Source: an uncultured Collinsella sp. (GTDB lineage Bacteria; Actinomycetota; Coriobacteriia; Coriobacteriales; Coriobacteriaceae). From it: DNA of 64,000 nt. Below, in pieces: positions 32,806 to 41,493 of this stretch. The notes beneath the pieces were generated by a model that worked only from the letters and a program-made list of their open reading frames with translations, had not been told where the DNA came from and did not search any database. How positions within the stretch are numbered: the first letter of the stretch is position 1; each line of letters begins with the position of its first letter. Both the position numbers and the translations under genes were made by a program. The stretch spans positions 50,167-114,166 of the forward strand of contig CATXXC010000007.1 of the NCBI GenBank assembly GCA_958403385.1, read 5' to 3'.

Positions 32806-32954
32806 CAGACGTATTTGACCTGAGCGATAAAGCTTCACGACCACACGCTGTTCATGTTCGAGACAATATGACTTTTTGCCCGTTGTAAACGGAGTCGCGA
32901 TGGGTGTTCTGTATGATGGCTCAGACAAGGTTGTTCAATGACAGGGAGGCATAT

Positions 32955-33797
32955 ATGGCAATCAAAGCCATCGCGATGGATATCGACGGTACGCTCACCA
33001 ACGATCAGAAAGTGATTAGCCCGCGTACGCGCGAGAAGCTGCTCGCGGCGCAGGAGTCGGGCATTAAGCTCATTTTGGCTTCGGGCCGTCCCGCATGGGG
33101 GCTGCACGCGTTGGCACAGGAGCTCGACCTTCAAAACCATGACGGTTTGCTGGTGGCCTTTAACGGCGCACACGTCGTCGATGCCCAGACCGACGAGGTG
33201 CTGTTCGATCAGGCTATGCCTGCCGACGAATTGCATCGCCTGATTGATCACCTGCGTAATTTTGACGTGATCCCTATGGTTTCGCTCGGTCGCGATTTGC
33301 ACGTCGAGGACTCGTACCATTGCATGATCACGCTGCCTGACGGCTCGCAGAAGAATATCGTCAAGTATGAGCGCGACGCGTGCGATCTTAAGATTCGCGA
33401 GGTGGAGAGCCTGCATGAGGTCGCTGATGCTTATCCCGTGGACAAGCTACTCACTGCGGGCGACCCGGCCTATCTGCAAGCGCATCACGAGGAGATGTAC
33501 GCGCCCTTTACTCAGACGCTTTCGGGTATGTTTACGGCCGACTGGTACTTCGAGTTTACGGCGCCCGGTATCGACAAGGCCCGTGCGCTCGAGGGTGCCC
33601 TGCCCAAGCTCGGCATCGATGCCAGTGAGGTCGTATCGTTTGGCGACGGCCAGAACGACAAGTCCATGATTGAGTGGGCCGGCACCGGTGTTGCCATGGG
33701 CAACGCCGTCGATGAGGTTAAGGCAGTGGCCCAGATGGTGACCGCCAATAACAACGAAGATGGTATTGCGGTGGCGCTGGATAAGCTACTGGGTTAG
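32955..33797 (+). CDS. Cof-type HAD phosphatase
   Basis: A 280-aa HAD-IIB phosphatase: motif I AMDIDGTLTND, motif II LASGRPAWG, motif III Lys in KARALEGALPKLGI, motif IV FGDGQNDKSMIEWAG, then the family's VAMGNAVDEVKAVA. It resembles YidA/Cof-type sugar phosphatases; the substrate is unknown. ATG at 32955 follows GGGAGG. A terminator closes it at 33821 and another HAD gene follows, so the two are adjacent but separate units. Confidence 0.9.
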   Translation: MAIKAIAMDIDGTLTNDQKVISPRTREKLLAAQESGIKLILASGRPAWGLHALAQELDLQNHDGLLVAFNGAHVVDAQTDEVLFDQAMPADELHRLIDHLRNFDVIPMVSLGRDLHVEDSYHCMITLPDGSQKNIVKYERDACDLKIREVESLHEVADAYPVDKLLTAGDPAYLQAHHEEMYAPFTQTLSGMFTADWYFEFTAPGIDKARALEGALPKLGIDASEVVSFGDGQNDKSMIEWAGTGVAMGNAVDEVKAVAQMVTANNNEDGIAVALDKLLG

Positions 33798-33820
33798 AAT
33801 CGCCGATTAATGCATGGTTC

Positions 33821-33847
33821 GGGCGCCTGCTTGCGGGCGCCCTTTTG
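33821..33847 (+). terminator. Intrinsic terminator
   Basis: GGGCGCC..GGGCGCCC stem (33821-33843) followed by TTTT, after the HAD gene. Confidence 0.85.
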
Positions 33848-33861
33848 TTAGGGAGGGTGCC

Positions 33862-34521
33862 GTGTCCGCGTTTCCGTTCGACGCCGTTATCTTTGACATG
33901 GACGGCGTCATTGTCGATACCGAGTATTACTACCTGGGCGAGACTGCCGCGTTTGCCAAGGAGCTTGGGCTTAATCTGACTCAAGAGGAGTTGAATGGGC
34001 AGGTCGGTACCTCGCATCAGTTCTTCCTGCGTATGCTGGTCGATTGGTTTGAGCGCGCCGGTAAGGGGCATTTCACTGGCGAGGAAGCGTTGGCCCGTTG
34101 GGACGAGTGGGCGCATAAGCGTCCGCGCGACTATCAGGCTTTGATTAACCCAGGCGCCGTGGATACGATTCGAGAGCTGCCGCGCCGTGGCGTTCGCGTG
34201 GCGCTTGCCAGCTCGTCTCCCATGGTTAGCATCGAGGAAGTGCTCAATGCGTGCGGGCTGTCGGATGCCTTTGAGTATGTGGTGAGCGGCGAGCAGTTTA
34301 AGGAGAGCAAGCCCGAGCCCGACATCTACCTGCATGCGCTGGACCTGCTGGGGCTGCCCGCGAATCGCTGCTGCTGCGTTGAGGATTCGGTGCCTGGCAT
34401 CACCGCTGGCAAGCGAGCCGGCCTGACAGTTATTGCCAAGCGCGAGGAACGCTTTGGCTTTAGCCAGGATGCCGCGGACAAGATTATCGACCAGCTGCCG
34501 GAGCTGCTCACGCTTTCTTAG
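33862..34521 (+). CDS. HAD hydrolase, beta-phosphoglucomutase-like
   Basis: A 219-aa HAD subfamily IA protein: motif I IFDMDGVIVDTEYYY (nucleophile and acid/base Asp), helical cap, motif II ALASSSPMVS, motif III Lys in ESKPEPDIYLHAL, motif IV VEDSVPGITAGKRAG. Similar to beta-phosphoglucomutases and sugar-phosphate phosphatases; the specificity cannot be set. GTG at 33862 follows GGGAGGG by four bases. Confidence 0.88.
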   Translation: MSAFPFDAVIFDMDGVIVDTEYYYLGETAAFAKELGLNLTQEELNGQVGTSHQFFLRMLVDWFERAGKGHFTGEEALARWDEWAHKRPRDYQALINPGAVDTIRELPRRGVRVALASSSPMVSIEEVLNACGLSDAFEYVVSGEQFKESKPEPDIYLHALDLLGLPANRCCCVEDSVPGITAGKRAGLTVIAKREERFGFSQDAADKIIDQLPELLTLS

Positions 34522-34605
34522 GAGCGCGGTAGTTGCGCGTTTTTCGGGTCTGATGAGTAAATACCCGACATTTTGGTGCGGCAGCAAGCATACTTTAAGC
34601 TAATG

Positions 34606-34644
34606 CGGGCTTAAGGGCTTGTTGAATGCCCTTAAGCCCGTTTT
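34606..34644 (+). terminator. Intrinsic terminator
   Basis: Perfect 13-bp stem (34606-34618 / 34628-34640) and TTTT. It separates the HAD gene from the gntR-type gene. Confidence 0.9.
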
Positions 34645-34671
34645 AGAATTAATTGTGCTGGGAGAGGGTAT

Positions 34672-35415
34672 ATGCCACCGACTGAAGGGCTAACTGACGG
34701 TAAAGCAGCGATACCGCTGTACCAACAGGTCATTGATATCATTAAAAACGAAATCAGCTCCGGTGCCTACAAGGCGGGCGCGCGGATACCCAACGAATTC
34801 GAATTGGCTGAGAGCTATAAAGTTGGCCGCGTTACCGTGCGACGCGCTATTGAGGAGCTCGTCCAGCAGGGCTATCTAACGAAGCGGCAGGGGAAAGGCA
34901 CGTTTGTCAATGCCCCCAAGCTCAAGCGCAAGATTCGCCAGAAGGATGACGTTCAGAGTTTTTCGGACGCATGCCGCGTTAACGGAATGGAACCGGGGGC
35001 GTGTGTCATTTCGAGAAAGATACTGCCGGCGGATTCCACCGAAGCACAGTTCTTTGGTGTTCCCGTTGGAACTGACTTGATTTGCGTTGAGCGCGTGCGC
35101 ACTGCCGATGGGGTCCCCGTCATGCTCGAGAACAACATATACGTTTACGAGGACAACGCCTATCTATCAACGGCACCTCTATCTAACCAATCCATTTTTG
35201 AGTTCGTGCGTAACCGGACGGGCCGTACGCCCGCGTTTACCGACCCGTGCACGCTCGAGATCGCGTGTGCGTCGCCCGAGGTCGCTCGGCTGTTGGCAGT
35301 TCCCGTTGGCGAACCCTTGTTTTATATGGAAGCCTTCTTTTTCGATGAGCAGCGGCGGCCGTTTATTATCGGTCGTCAGCGGATCGTTGGGTCTCGCTAC
35401 GTTTTTGACATCTAG
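34672..35415 (+). CDS. GntR/HutC-family regulator (FrlR-like)
   Basis: A 247-aa repressor. N-terminal GntR winged helix (PLYQQVIDIIKNEISSG; RIPNEFELAESYKVGRVTVRRAIEELVQQGYL; KRQGKGTFV) and a C-terminal UTRA effector domain (residues ~95-245). It heads the Amadori-sugar gene cluster; in Bacillus, a GntR-UTRA protein (FrlR) controls the frl genes. The effector is probably a phosphorylated fructosamine, by inference. A hairpin follows it, and the transporter has its own promoter and operator. Confidence 0.9.
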   Translation: MPPTEGLTDGKAAIPLYQQVIDIIKNEISSGAYKAGARIPNEFELAESYKVGRVTVRRAIEELVQQGYLTKRQGKGTFVNAPKLKRKIRQKDDVQSFSDACRVNGMEPGACVISRKILPADSTEAQFFGVPVGTDLICVERVRTADGVPVMLENNIYVYEDNAYLSTAPLSNQSIFEFVRNRTGRTPAFTDPCTLEIACASPEVARLLAVPVGEPLFYMEAFFFDEQRRPFIIGRQRIVGSRYVFDI

Positions 35416-35425
35416 GACATTGCGA

Positions 35426-35465
35426 ATGGAAGCGCCCGGTGGATCATCTCACCGGGCGTTTCCAT
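35426..35465 (+). terminator. 16-bp hairpin after the GntR gene
   Basis: Arms 35426-35441 and 35450-35465 pair with one G-U around an 8-base loop. No long T-run, so termination is likely but not certain. Confidence 0.6.
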
Positions 35466-35525
35466 ACCGTTCACGGCGCAAACGCGACCGTTCAACCGCG
35501 TTGCGGCAATCAGTTTGAAATTATC

Positions 35526-35554
35526 TTGATGATGGGAAAAGCTGCTGGTAATCT
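35526..35554 (+). promoter_or_regulatory. Promoter of the Amadori operon
   Basis: TTGATG (35526-35531), 17-base spacer, TAATCT (35549-35554). Transcription would begin near 35561, just ahead of the operator dyad. Confidence 0.6.
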
Positions 35555-35568
35555 ATGGGACGTCATAG

Positions 35569-35591
35569 AACGTTTGCATTGTGCAAACGTT
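35569..35591. promoter_or_regulatory. Operator dyad of the Amadori operon
   Basis: AACGTTTGC-ATTGT-GCAAACGTT is a perfect 9-bp inverted repeat just downstream of the promoter at 35526-35554, an ideal place for repression by the GntR-type protein. Confidence 0.65.
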
Positions 35592-35633
35592 GAAGCGAGA
35601 TGCGATGCAGTCTCGAGTTCTTTGGAGGTATCT

Positions 35634-37097
35634 ATGTCAGATACGAAGGCGAAGAAGACAAACAGACGTTTTAAGTTCAAATTACCGCATGTCTATACGA
35701 TCATGTTCTTGCTGATCGTTGTCTTTGCGGTCCTGACTTGGATCGTTCCCTCTGGTCAGTATCAGCGCAAGACGATTTCGACAGCGGCGGGCGAGCGTGA
35801 AGTCGCCGTTGCTGGAACCTATGAACAGGTCGATAAGAACTACACCGATTCCGAGACCGGCGAGACCATCAATCTGGGTCAGGATATCTTCGCGGTTCTG
35901 CAAGCGCCCACCAAGGGTATCCAAGAGGCTGCCGACGTCGTTGCGTTCGTCTTATTGATTGGCGGATCGTTCGCGATCATCACCAAGACCAACGCTTTGA
36001 ATGCCGGCATGAGCCGTGTGATTAAAAAGCTCAAGAACAAGGACATCCTCATCATTCCCATCACGATGACGTTGCTGTCCATTTGTGGCACTACGTTTGG
36101 TATGTCTGAGGAAGCCCTGCCGTTCTATGCCATCTTCATTCCCATCATGATGGGTATCGGTTATGACTCGATGACGGCATTCATCATCTGCTTCCTTGGT
36201 CCTAACCTGGGATATTGTGCTTCGACCATCGACCCGTTTAATGTTTTGATCGCCCAAGGCATCATTGGCATCGAGGGTAATCCGCAACTGTGGCTGCGTG
36301 CCGTTTCTTGGGTCATCTTCACTGCCGTCGGTATCGCATGGGCCATGCGCTACGCCATGCGCGTCAAGAAAAACCCCGAGTCGTCCATTGTGTACGAGGA
36401 CGATAAGCTCAAGCGTATTGAATTTTCCGTGACCGATGCCTCCATCGAGGAAGAGTTCACTATCCGTCAGAAGCTCGTGCTTATCGATTTTGCTTGCGGT
36501 ATGGGCATTATCGTCTGGGGTCTTGTTACCCAGGGCTGGTACATGAATCAGATTTCCGCCGTGTTCCTTGGCATGGGCTTGCTTGCCGGTATCCTGGGCG
36601 GCCTTGACCAGCAGACGATCGCAGAGGAGTTCGTTAAGGGTCTCGCCGACTTTGCGTACGCTGCCGTCGTTATCGGTATCGCTCGCGGTATTCTGGTCAT
36701 CGCCGAGGGCGGCATGATCATCGACACCATCCTCCAGGCGCTCGCTACTGCACTGGCCGGTGCACCTGCCGCCGTCTACACCACGTTTATGTATATCGTC
36801 CTTGGCCTGCTCTCTTTGCTGGTTCCCTCGAGCTCTGGACTTGCGGCGCTCACCATGCCCGTCATGGGTCCGCTGACCGAGCTTATGGGCCTCAATCCCG
36901 AAGCCGCCGTTACCGCGCTCCAGTTTGCTAATCAGACCATCAACACCATCAGTCCCGTGGCGGGCATGACGGTTGCCGGTCTTGCCGTGGCAAAGATCTC
37001 GTTTGGTCAATGGTGGAAGACCATTTGGAAGTTCTTCATTTTCATGGTCGTCTTTGGCCTGATCGTAACGGCAATCTCTGGCATGCTTCCGGCGTAG
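35634..37097 (+). CDS. YfcC/AbgT-like membrane carrier
   Basis: A 487-aa integral membrane protein of the YfcC (DcuC-related) family with about 11-12 helices. The N-terminal TWIVPSGQYQRK and the paired re-entrant motifs GLLSLLVPSSSGLAALTMPVMGPL and FANQTINTISPVAGM are typical. These are secondary carriers, probably Na+ or H+ coupled. Position as the first gene of the frl-type operon implies import of the fructosyl-amino acid or a related peptide, where Bacillus uses an ABC system and Escherichia FrlA. ATG at 35634 follows GGAGG. Confidence 0.88.
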   Translation: MSDTKAKKTNRRFKFKLPHVYTIMFLLIVVFAVLTWIVPSGQYQRKTISTAAGEREVAVAGTYEQVDKNYTDSETGETINLGQDIFAVLQAPTKGIQEAADVVAFVLLIGGSFAIITKTNALNAGMSRVIKKLKNKDILIIPITMTLLSICGTTFGMSEEALPFYAIFIPIMMGIGYDSMTAFIICFLGPNLGYCASTIDPFNVLIAQGIIGIEGNPQLWLRAVSWVIFTAVGIAWAMRYAMRVKKNPESSIVYEDDKLKRIEFSVTDASIEEEFTIRQKLVLIDFACGMGIIVWGLVTQGWYMNQISAVFLGMGLLAGILGGLDQQTIAEEFVKGLADFAYAAVVIGIARGILVIAEGGMIIDTILQALATALAGAPAAVYTTFMYIVLGLLSLLVPSSSGLAALTMPVMGPLTELMGLNPEAAVTALQFANQTINTISPVAGMTVAGLAVAKISFGQWWKTIWKFFIFMVVFGLIVTAISGMLPA

Positions 37098-37106
37098 GTG
37101 GTTGTG

Positions 37107-38690
37107 ATGTCTGATCGTTTGACGGTCCTGACGTCTAAGAGCGTCTTTACCGGTACGGGGGACCTGCCGTTTGAAGGTTTCGTAGCGGTCCGTGGCAATC
37201 GAATTGAGGCTGTTGGCACCAAGTGTGAGGTGGCTTCGTATTTGACCCAGGCGGACGAGGTAGTTGACCTGGGCGACCGCACCGTCATGCCTGGCCTGAT
37301 CGATGTGCATACCTTCTATACAGGCTGGGCGCTGCGGACGTTGGGGCCTGATCTGTCCGGCATCGCTGATGCCAAAGAGGCCGTGTCGCTCTTGCGTGCA
37401 TGGAAAGAAGATCGTCCGGATTGCGCGGCGGCTTTTGGCCACAACCTACCCGAAACGTTGGCATCGGATGCCGAGAACGCAAATACGGCAGCTGTGTTTG
37501 ACGAGTGTTTTGGCGATATCCCCGTCGTCTGCTTTACACCGGGCGCGGATACCTGTGTTCTCAATGCTGCCGCCAGTGCGCGATACGGCTTCACACCCCA
37601 GGCGTGCTATGCCGAGAAGATCTGGCGCATGATGAGCGATTTCCTCGCGCTGCCCGAGGTGCGCGCGGGGTATTCGGACTACATGAGCATGCTTAACGAG
37701 CGCGGCGTTACCGCCATCAAGGAGATGGCGTTTGATGACTACTACGGCTTTGCCGACGAAATGGCTCGCCGTGAGGAATCTGGTGAGCTGACGGTTCGCG
37801 TCTCTATGATGTCGCAGCCGGTGGGTGCCGGTGCAAATCTTGCATATGCCCGCGAGGCACGAGAGCGCTTCCGGGGACCGTTCGTTCGTTTTTCTGGCTT
37901 CAACCGTATGACCGATCGCGGCGTATGGGCGGGGCTTGCCGAGATGATAGAACCCTATGAGGACTCGGCCGATGCGGGCGCTGCCGGCAAGACGGTCGTC
38001 GAGGAGCCAGAGTGGGATCTGATTGAGAACGAGCTGCGTGCAATTGATGCTGACGGATTCCGATATTCCTTGCATTGCCAGGGCGATGGCGCCGTTCGTC
38101 GCACCGTGGCGCTCTATGCCTCGCTGCCTCGAGACGAGCATGGACGGATGCTTCGCCGCCATGCGATTACCGATCTCGAGAACTCTGACCCGACCGATCT
38201 TGTCGAGTTTGGCAAGTTAGGTGGAATTTGCGAGGTCTATCCGCAGATTCTGACGCTGGACCGACGCGAGGATTGCCTGTCGATGATGCGTCGACAAATT
38301 GGCGAGACGCGACTTTTGCACAGCTGGAATCGCCGCGGCATGGAAGATTCCGGATGCACAGTGTGCTGTGGAACGGATTTGCCGCTGCTGATTCCGAGCC
38401 TGGGCGAGTCAATCTACAGCGCGTGCGGCGGATTCTTCGCCGACGGACTGCCTGTGAATGAGGTCAACACGCTGACGCTTGTCGAGCTCTTGCGCGCTTG
38501 GACTGCCGGGGGCGCGTACGATCTGATGCGCGAAGACGAGCTGGGTACGCTCGAGGTCGGCAAGCTTGCCGATATCTGCGTGCTCGATCGGGATGTGTTT
38601 GACCTCGATTATCGCGACGCACGCGATCTTGCGGTTGATATGACGATGTCGGGCGGACAAATCGTGTTCGATCGAAATAAGGAGGCATAA
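37107..38690 (+). CDS. YtcJ-like amidohydrolase
   Basis: A 527-aa metal-dependent hydrolase of the amidohydrolase superfamily (YtcJ/N-substituted formamide deformylase type). The N-terminal beta-sandwich ends in TVMPGLIDVHTF (the usual HxH is reduced to one His). KEMAFDD supplies the carboxy-Lys/Glu region, and YSLHCQGDGAVRRTV, DLENSDP and CCGTDLPLL (metal Asp) follow. ATG at 37107 has AGGTGG upstream; the gene starts nine bases after the carrier's stop. In this operon it may cleave an acyl or peptide bond on the imported Amadori compound; that is inference. Absence of HxH may alter the metal site. Confidence 0.8.
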   Translation: MSDRLTVLTSKSVFTGTGDLPFEGFVAVRGNRIEAVGTKCEVASYLTQADEVVDLGDRTVMPGLIDVHTFYTGWALRTLGPDLSGIADAKEAVSLLRAWKEDRPDCAAAFGHNLPETLASDAENANTAAVFDECFGDIPVVCFTPGADTCVLNAAASARYGFTPQACYAEKIWRMMSDFLALPEVRAGYSDYMSMLNERGVTAIKEMAFDDYYGFADEMARREESGELTVRVSMMSQPVGAGANLAYAREARERFRGPFVRFSGFNRMTDRGVWAGLAEMIEPYEDSADAGAAGKTVVEEPEWDLIENELRAIDADGFRYSLHCQGDGAVRRTVALYASLPRDEHGRMLRRHAITDLENSDPTDLVEFGKLGGICEVYPQILTLDRREDCLSMMRRQIGETRLLHSWNRRGMEDSGCTVCCGTDLPLLIPSLGESIYSACGGFFADGLPVNEVNTLTLVELLRAWTAGGAYDLMREDELGTLEVGKLADICVLDRDVFDLDYRDARDLAVDMTMSGGQIVFDRNKEA

Positions 38691-38691
38691 G

Positions 38692-39543
38692 ATGTCTGAA
38701 TCCAAGCCGACGCTGCGCCGCGAGCAGATTGCGGGCATGAATATCCACTACATCATGTGGTCGCTCGATTACTTCCTTGATGTGCAGCAGCGTTTGGGCT
38801 TTGAGTCCATTGAGCTGTGGTGCGCAGAGCCGCATGTGACGCTCGACCATACGGGCTACTTTGAGGCTGAGGTCCTGGCGAAAAAGGCTGCAGACCGTGG
38901 GCTTAGGTATCGTACTCTGTGCCCCGAGAACGTTGTCTATCCTTGGCAGTACTGCGCACGCAAGCCGCTGCATGAACAGCGCAGTCTGGCGTACTTTAAG
39001 CACGGCATTGAGCTTGCCGAGGTACTTGGGTGCGACCGTATGTCCATCAACTCGGGCTGGGGCGACTGGGACGAGGACCGCGAGGAAGCCTGGAAGCGCA
39101 GCCGCGAGCACTTGTCCATTCTGGCGGAGTATGCCGGCGAGCACGGTCTGGTGCTCACGATGGAAAGCCTGCGTCCCGAGGAGAGCAACCTTGTGACGAC
39201 GGTTTCCGATGCGAAGCGCATGATTGACGAGGTCGCGAGCCCGTACTTACAGCCCATGGTTGATACAACCGCGATGGGCGTTGCAGGCGAGACGCTCGAG
39301 GACTGGTTTGCCGCCTTTGGTGATGGGGCAATTCACGAGATGCACTTTATCGACGGTGACCCGTATGGCCATCTGGTGTGGGGCGATGGCAAGCACGATA
39401 TGGACGCCTTCGTCGCCACGCTCAACGCCCATGGTTTCGACGGCATGCTGGGCCAGGAAATCACGGACGGTCGTTACTACGATGATCCGGCGGCGGCAGA
39501 TGCCAAGAACATGGCCGCATTCGAGAAATATCTGATTGACTAA
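38692..39543 (+). CDS. FrlC-like sugar epimerase/isomerase
   Basis: A 283-aa TIM-barrel protein of the AP-endonuclease-2/xylose-isomerase-like family. Metal ligands: ESIELWCAEPH, the Glu in LVLTMESLRPEESN, PMVDTTAMG, HEMHFIDGDPYGH and the last Glu in LGQEITDGRYY. The closest functional relative by context is FrlC (fructoselysine/psicoselysine 3-epimerase). It starts one base after the amidohydrolase stop with AAGGAGG ahead, so it is translationally coupled. A general sugar-phosphate isomerase remains possible. Confidence 0.8.
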   Translation: MSESKPTLRREQIAGMNIHYIMWSLDYFLDVQQRLGFESIELWCAEPHVTLDHTGYFEAEVLAKKAADRGLRYRTLCPENVVYPWQYCARKPLHEQRSLAYFKHGIELAEVLGCDRMSINSGWGDWDEDREEAWKRSREHLSILAEYAGEHGLVLTMESLRPEESNLVTTVSDAKRMIDEVASPYLQPMVDTTAMGVAGETLEDWFAAFGDGAIHEMHFIDGDPYGHLVWGDGKHDMDAFVATLNAHGFDGMLGQEITDGRYYDDPAAADAKNMAAFEKYLID

Positions 39544-39604
39544 AACAACTATCGGCCACGCAGCCAACGTCATTGATTGCGGCCAAACAAGAAAGGAACT
39601 GGAT

Positions 39605-40573
39605 ATGAACGCACGCGATCTGATCAAAGAGGCAATTGCCGAGAAGGGCAAGTTCGACAGCGTCTACTGGATTGCTTGCGGTGGCTCCATGATCGATTTG
39701 ATCCCGGCCCATGAGCTTCTGCAGCGCGAGGCAACCACCTTCACTTCGTATATCTATACCGCGCGTGAATTCGACATTATGCGTCCGCGTCGTCTGGGCG
39801 AGAAGTCCCTGGTCATCGCTTGCAGCCACAGCGGCAATACCCCCGAGGTCGTCGAGGGCTGCGAGATTGCCCTTGCTGCCGGCGCTACGGTGATCGCCCA
39901 GACCGACAACGCTGGATCTAAGATCGACACCGGTAAATGGACCACGTGGGTCTACCCGTGGGGCGAGGGCGTGCCGCAGGCCGAGGTCCCCGCTGGCATT
40001 TCGCTGTCGCTTGCGGCAGAGCTGCTCGATCAGCAGGAGGGTTACGCCGATCTTGCCGATATGTATGCCGGTATCGCCGAGATGGATAAGATTCTTCCCC
40101 CGGCACGCGAGAAGGTAAATGCCGAGCTGGGCGATCGCTTTGCCAAGCTTTGCCAGGAGCACGAGTTCTTCTATATTCTGGGCAGCGGTCCCAACTTTAG
40201 CCAGACCTACGGTTTCGCTATCTGCTCTCTTATGGAGATGCAGTGGCAGCACTGCAGCTACATCCACTCTGCCGAGTACTTCCATGGCCCCTTCGAGGCT
40301 ACTCAGGATGGCGTTTTTTACTTCCTGCAGATGGGCTCCAGCGAGTGCCGTGCTATGGACGAGCGCGCCCTGGCGTTCCTTAAGACGCATACCGATACGC
40401 TGATGGTGCTCGATGCCAAGGAGTACGGTATGGAAGCCGTGCCGGCGAGCGTCCGTGCCTATCTGGACCCGGTGCTGTTCTACGCCATGAACTGCGAGCT
40501 GCGTGCCGCACGCGGCAAGGTGTTTGATCACGATCCCGATTTCCGTCGCTATATGGGTGTTGTCGAGTACTAG
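39605..40573 (+). CDS. frlB: Fructoselysine-6-phosphate deglycase-like SIS protein
   Basis: A 322-aa protein with two SIS domains. VYWIACGGSMIDLIPAHELLQ and VIACSHSGNTPEVVEG form the first phosphate-sugar site; FFYILGSGPNFSQTYGFA opens the second; AEYFHGPFE is the conserved segment with active-site Glu/His in FrlB and GlmS-type isomerases. It would cleave fructosamine-6-phosphates into glucose-6-P and the amino acid. AAAGGAACTGG precedes the ATG at 39605; fourth gene of the operon, just before frlD. Confidence 0.85.
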   Translation: MNARDLIKEAIAEKGKFDSVYWIACGGSMIDLIPAHELLQREATTFTSYIYTAREFDIMRPRRLGEKSLVIACSHSGNTPEVVEGCEIALAAGATVIAQTDNAGSKIDTGKWTTWVYPWGEGVPQAEVPAGISLSLAAELLDQQEGYADLADMYAGIAEMDKILPPAREKVNAELGDRFAKLCQEHEFFYILGSGPNFSQTYGFAICSLMEMQWQHCSYIHSAEYFHGPFEATQDGVFYFLQMGSSECRAMDERALAFLKTHTDTLMVLDAKEYGMEAVPASVRAYLDPVLFYAMNCELRAARGKVFDHDPDFRRYMGVVEY

Positions 40574-40587
40574 AAGGGACAAAGGCC

Positions 40588-41451
40588 ATGGCATTTAACG
40601 TTAACGCGCTCGGATTTGGCGACAACGTCGTCGATCGCTACGAGCATATCCACACCATGTATCCCGGCGGCAATGCGGTGAACTTCGCCGTTTATGCCAA
40701 GAAATGCGGTGCCGCACGCTCCGCATACATGGGCATTTTTGGCAATGATGCCGCTGCCGAGCATGTCATTGCAAGCCTCGAGGATGAGGGTATCGAGCTT
40801 GACAAGTGCGAGCAGATGATTGGCGAGAACGGAGCGGCTCGCGTGACCGTCGTTGACGGTGACCGTGTCTTCCTCGGCTCCAACGAGGGCGGTATCCGTG
40901 GCGATGCGCGCTATGTCCTCGATCGCTTTGACCTTTCGTACATGAAGCAGTTCGATGTGGTTCATTCGGGCAACTATTGCTTTACCGAGCGCGAGCTGCC
41001 CAAGTTGAAGGCTGCGGGCGTCACGGTCTCTTTTGACTTTTCGGACGACTCCACCGACGAGTACTACGAGCAGATTGCGCCCTACGTCGATTTTGCTTTC
41101 TTTAGTGCGGCGGATGCCGCGAGTGAGGACGAGATTCGCGAGCGTCTGGCATGGGTGAAGGGTCTGGGTCCGCGTTTTGTGTCGGCTACGGCGGGCGCCG
41201 AGGGCTGCATCGCTTACGACGGCGAGCGTTATTACCGCCAGCTGGCTAAACCGGTAACGGACATGAAGGACACCATGGGGGCGGGCGACTCGTTCCTCAC
41301 TTCGTTTTTGATGTGCTATCTCGATTCCGCCAAGCGTGGAGAGGATGGCGCCGAGGCTATCGAGCGCGCGCTCGACTTTGCTGCCGGGTTTGCCTCGACC
41401 GTGTGCGGCATGGAAGGTTCTTGGGGCCACGGAGCACCAATCGTCGAATAG
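40588..41451 (+). CDS. frlD: Fructoselysine 6-kinase-like PfkB kinase
   Basis: A 287-aa PfkB/ribokinase-family kinase. N-terminal YPGGNAVNFAVYAKKCG and the C-terminal anion hole with catalytic Asp in KDTMGAGDSFLTSFLM. FrlD phosphorylates fructosamines at C6 to supply FrlB. It lies 14 bases after frlB, in the order frlB-frlD known from other bacteria, which supports the assignment over other PfkB sugar kinases. A perfect 13-bp hairpin follows. Confidence 0.87.
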   Translation: MAFNVNALGFGDNVVDRYEHIHTMYPGGNAVNFAVYAKKCGAARSAYMGIFGNDAAAEHVIASLEDEGIELDKCEQMIGENGAARVTVVDGDRVFLGSNEGGIRGDARYVLDRFDLSYMKQFDVVHSGNYCFTERELPKLKAAGVTVSFDFSDDSTDEYYEQIAPYVDFAFFSAADAASEDEIRERLAWVKGLGPRFVSATAGAEGCIAYDGERYYRQLAKPVTDMKDTMGAGDSFLTSFLMCYLDSAKRGEDGAEAIERALDFAAGFASTVCGMEGSWGHGAPIVE

Positions 41452-41457
41452 CCGAGC

Positions 41458-41491
41458 GGTCCCGGGGAGGTGCAGGCGCCTCCCCGGGACC
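41458..41491 (+). terminator. Hairpin ending the Amadori operon
   Basis: Perfect 13-bp stem (41458-41470 / 41479-41491) with an 8-base loop, seven bases after the frlD stop. No T-run; the MITE-like element follows at once. Confidence 0.75.
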
Positions 41492-41493
41492 TC

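Noticed and set aside
35952..37442. 496-codon minus-strand frame opposite the YfcC carrier
   Set aside because: His/Asp-rich antisense translation without family resemblance; the carrier frame has membrane helices and family motifs.
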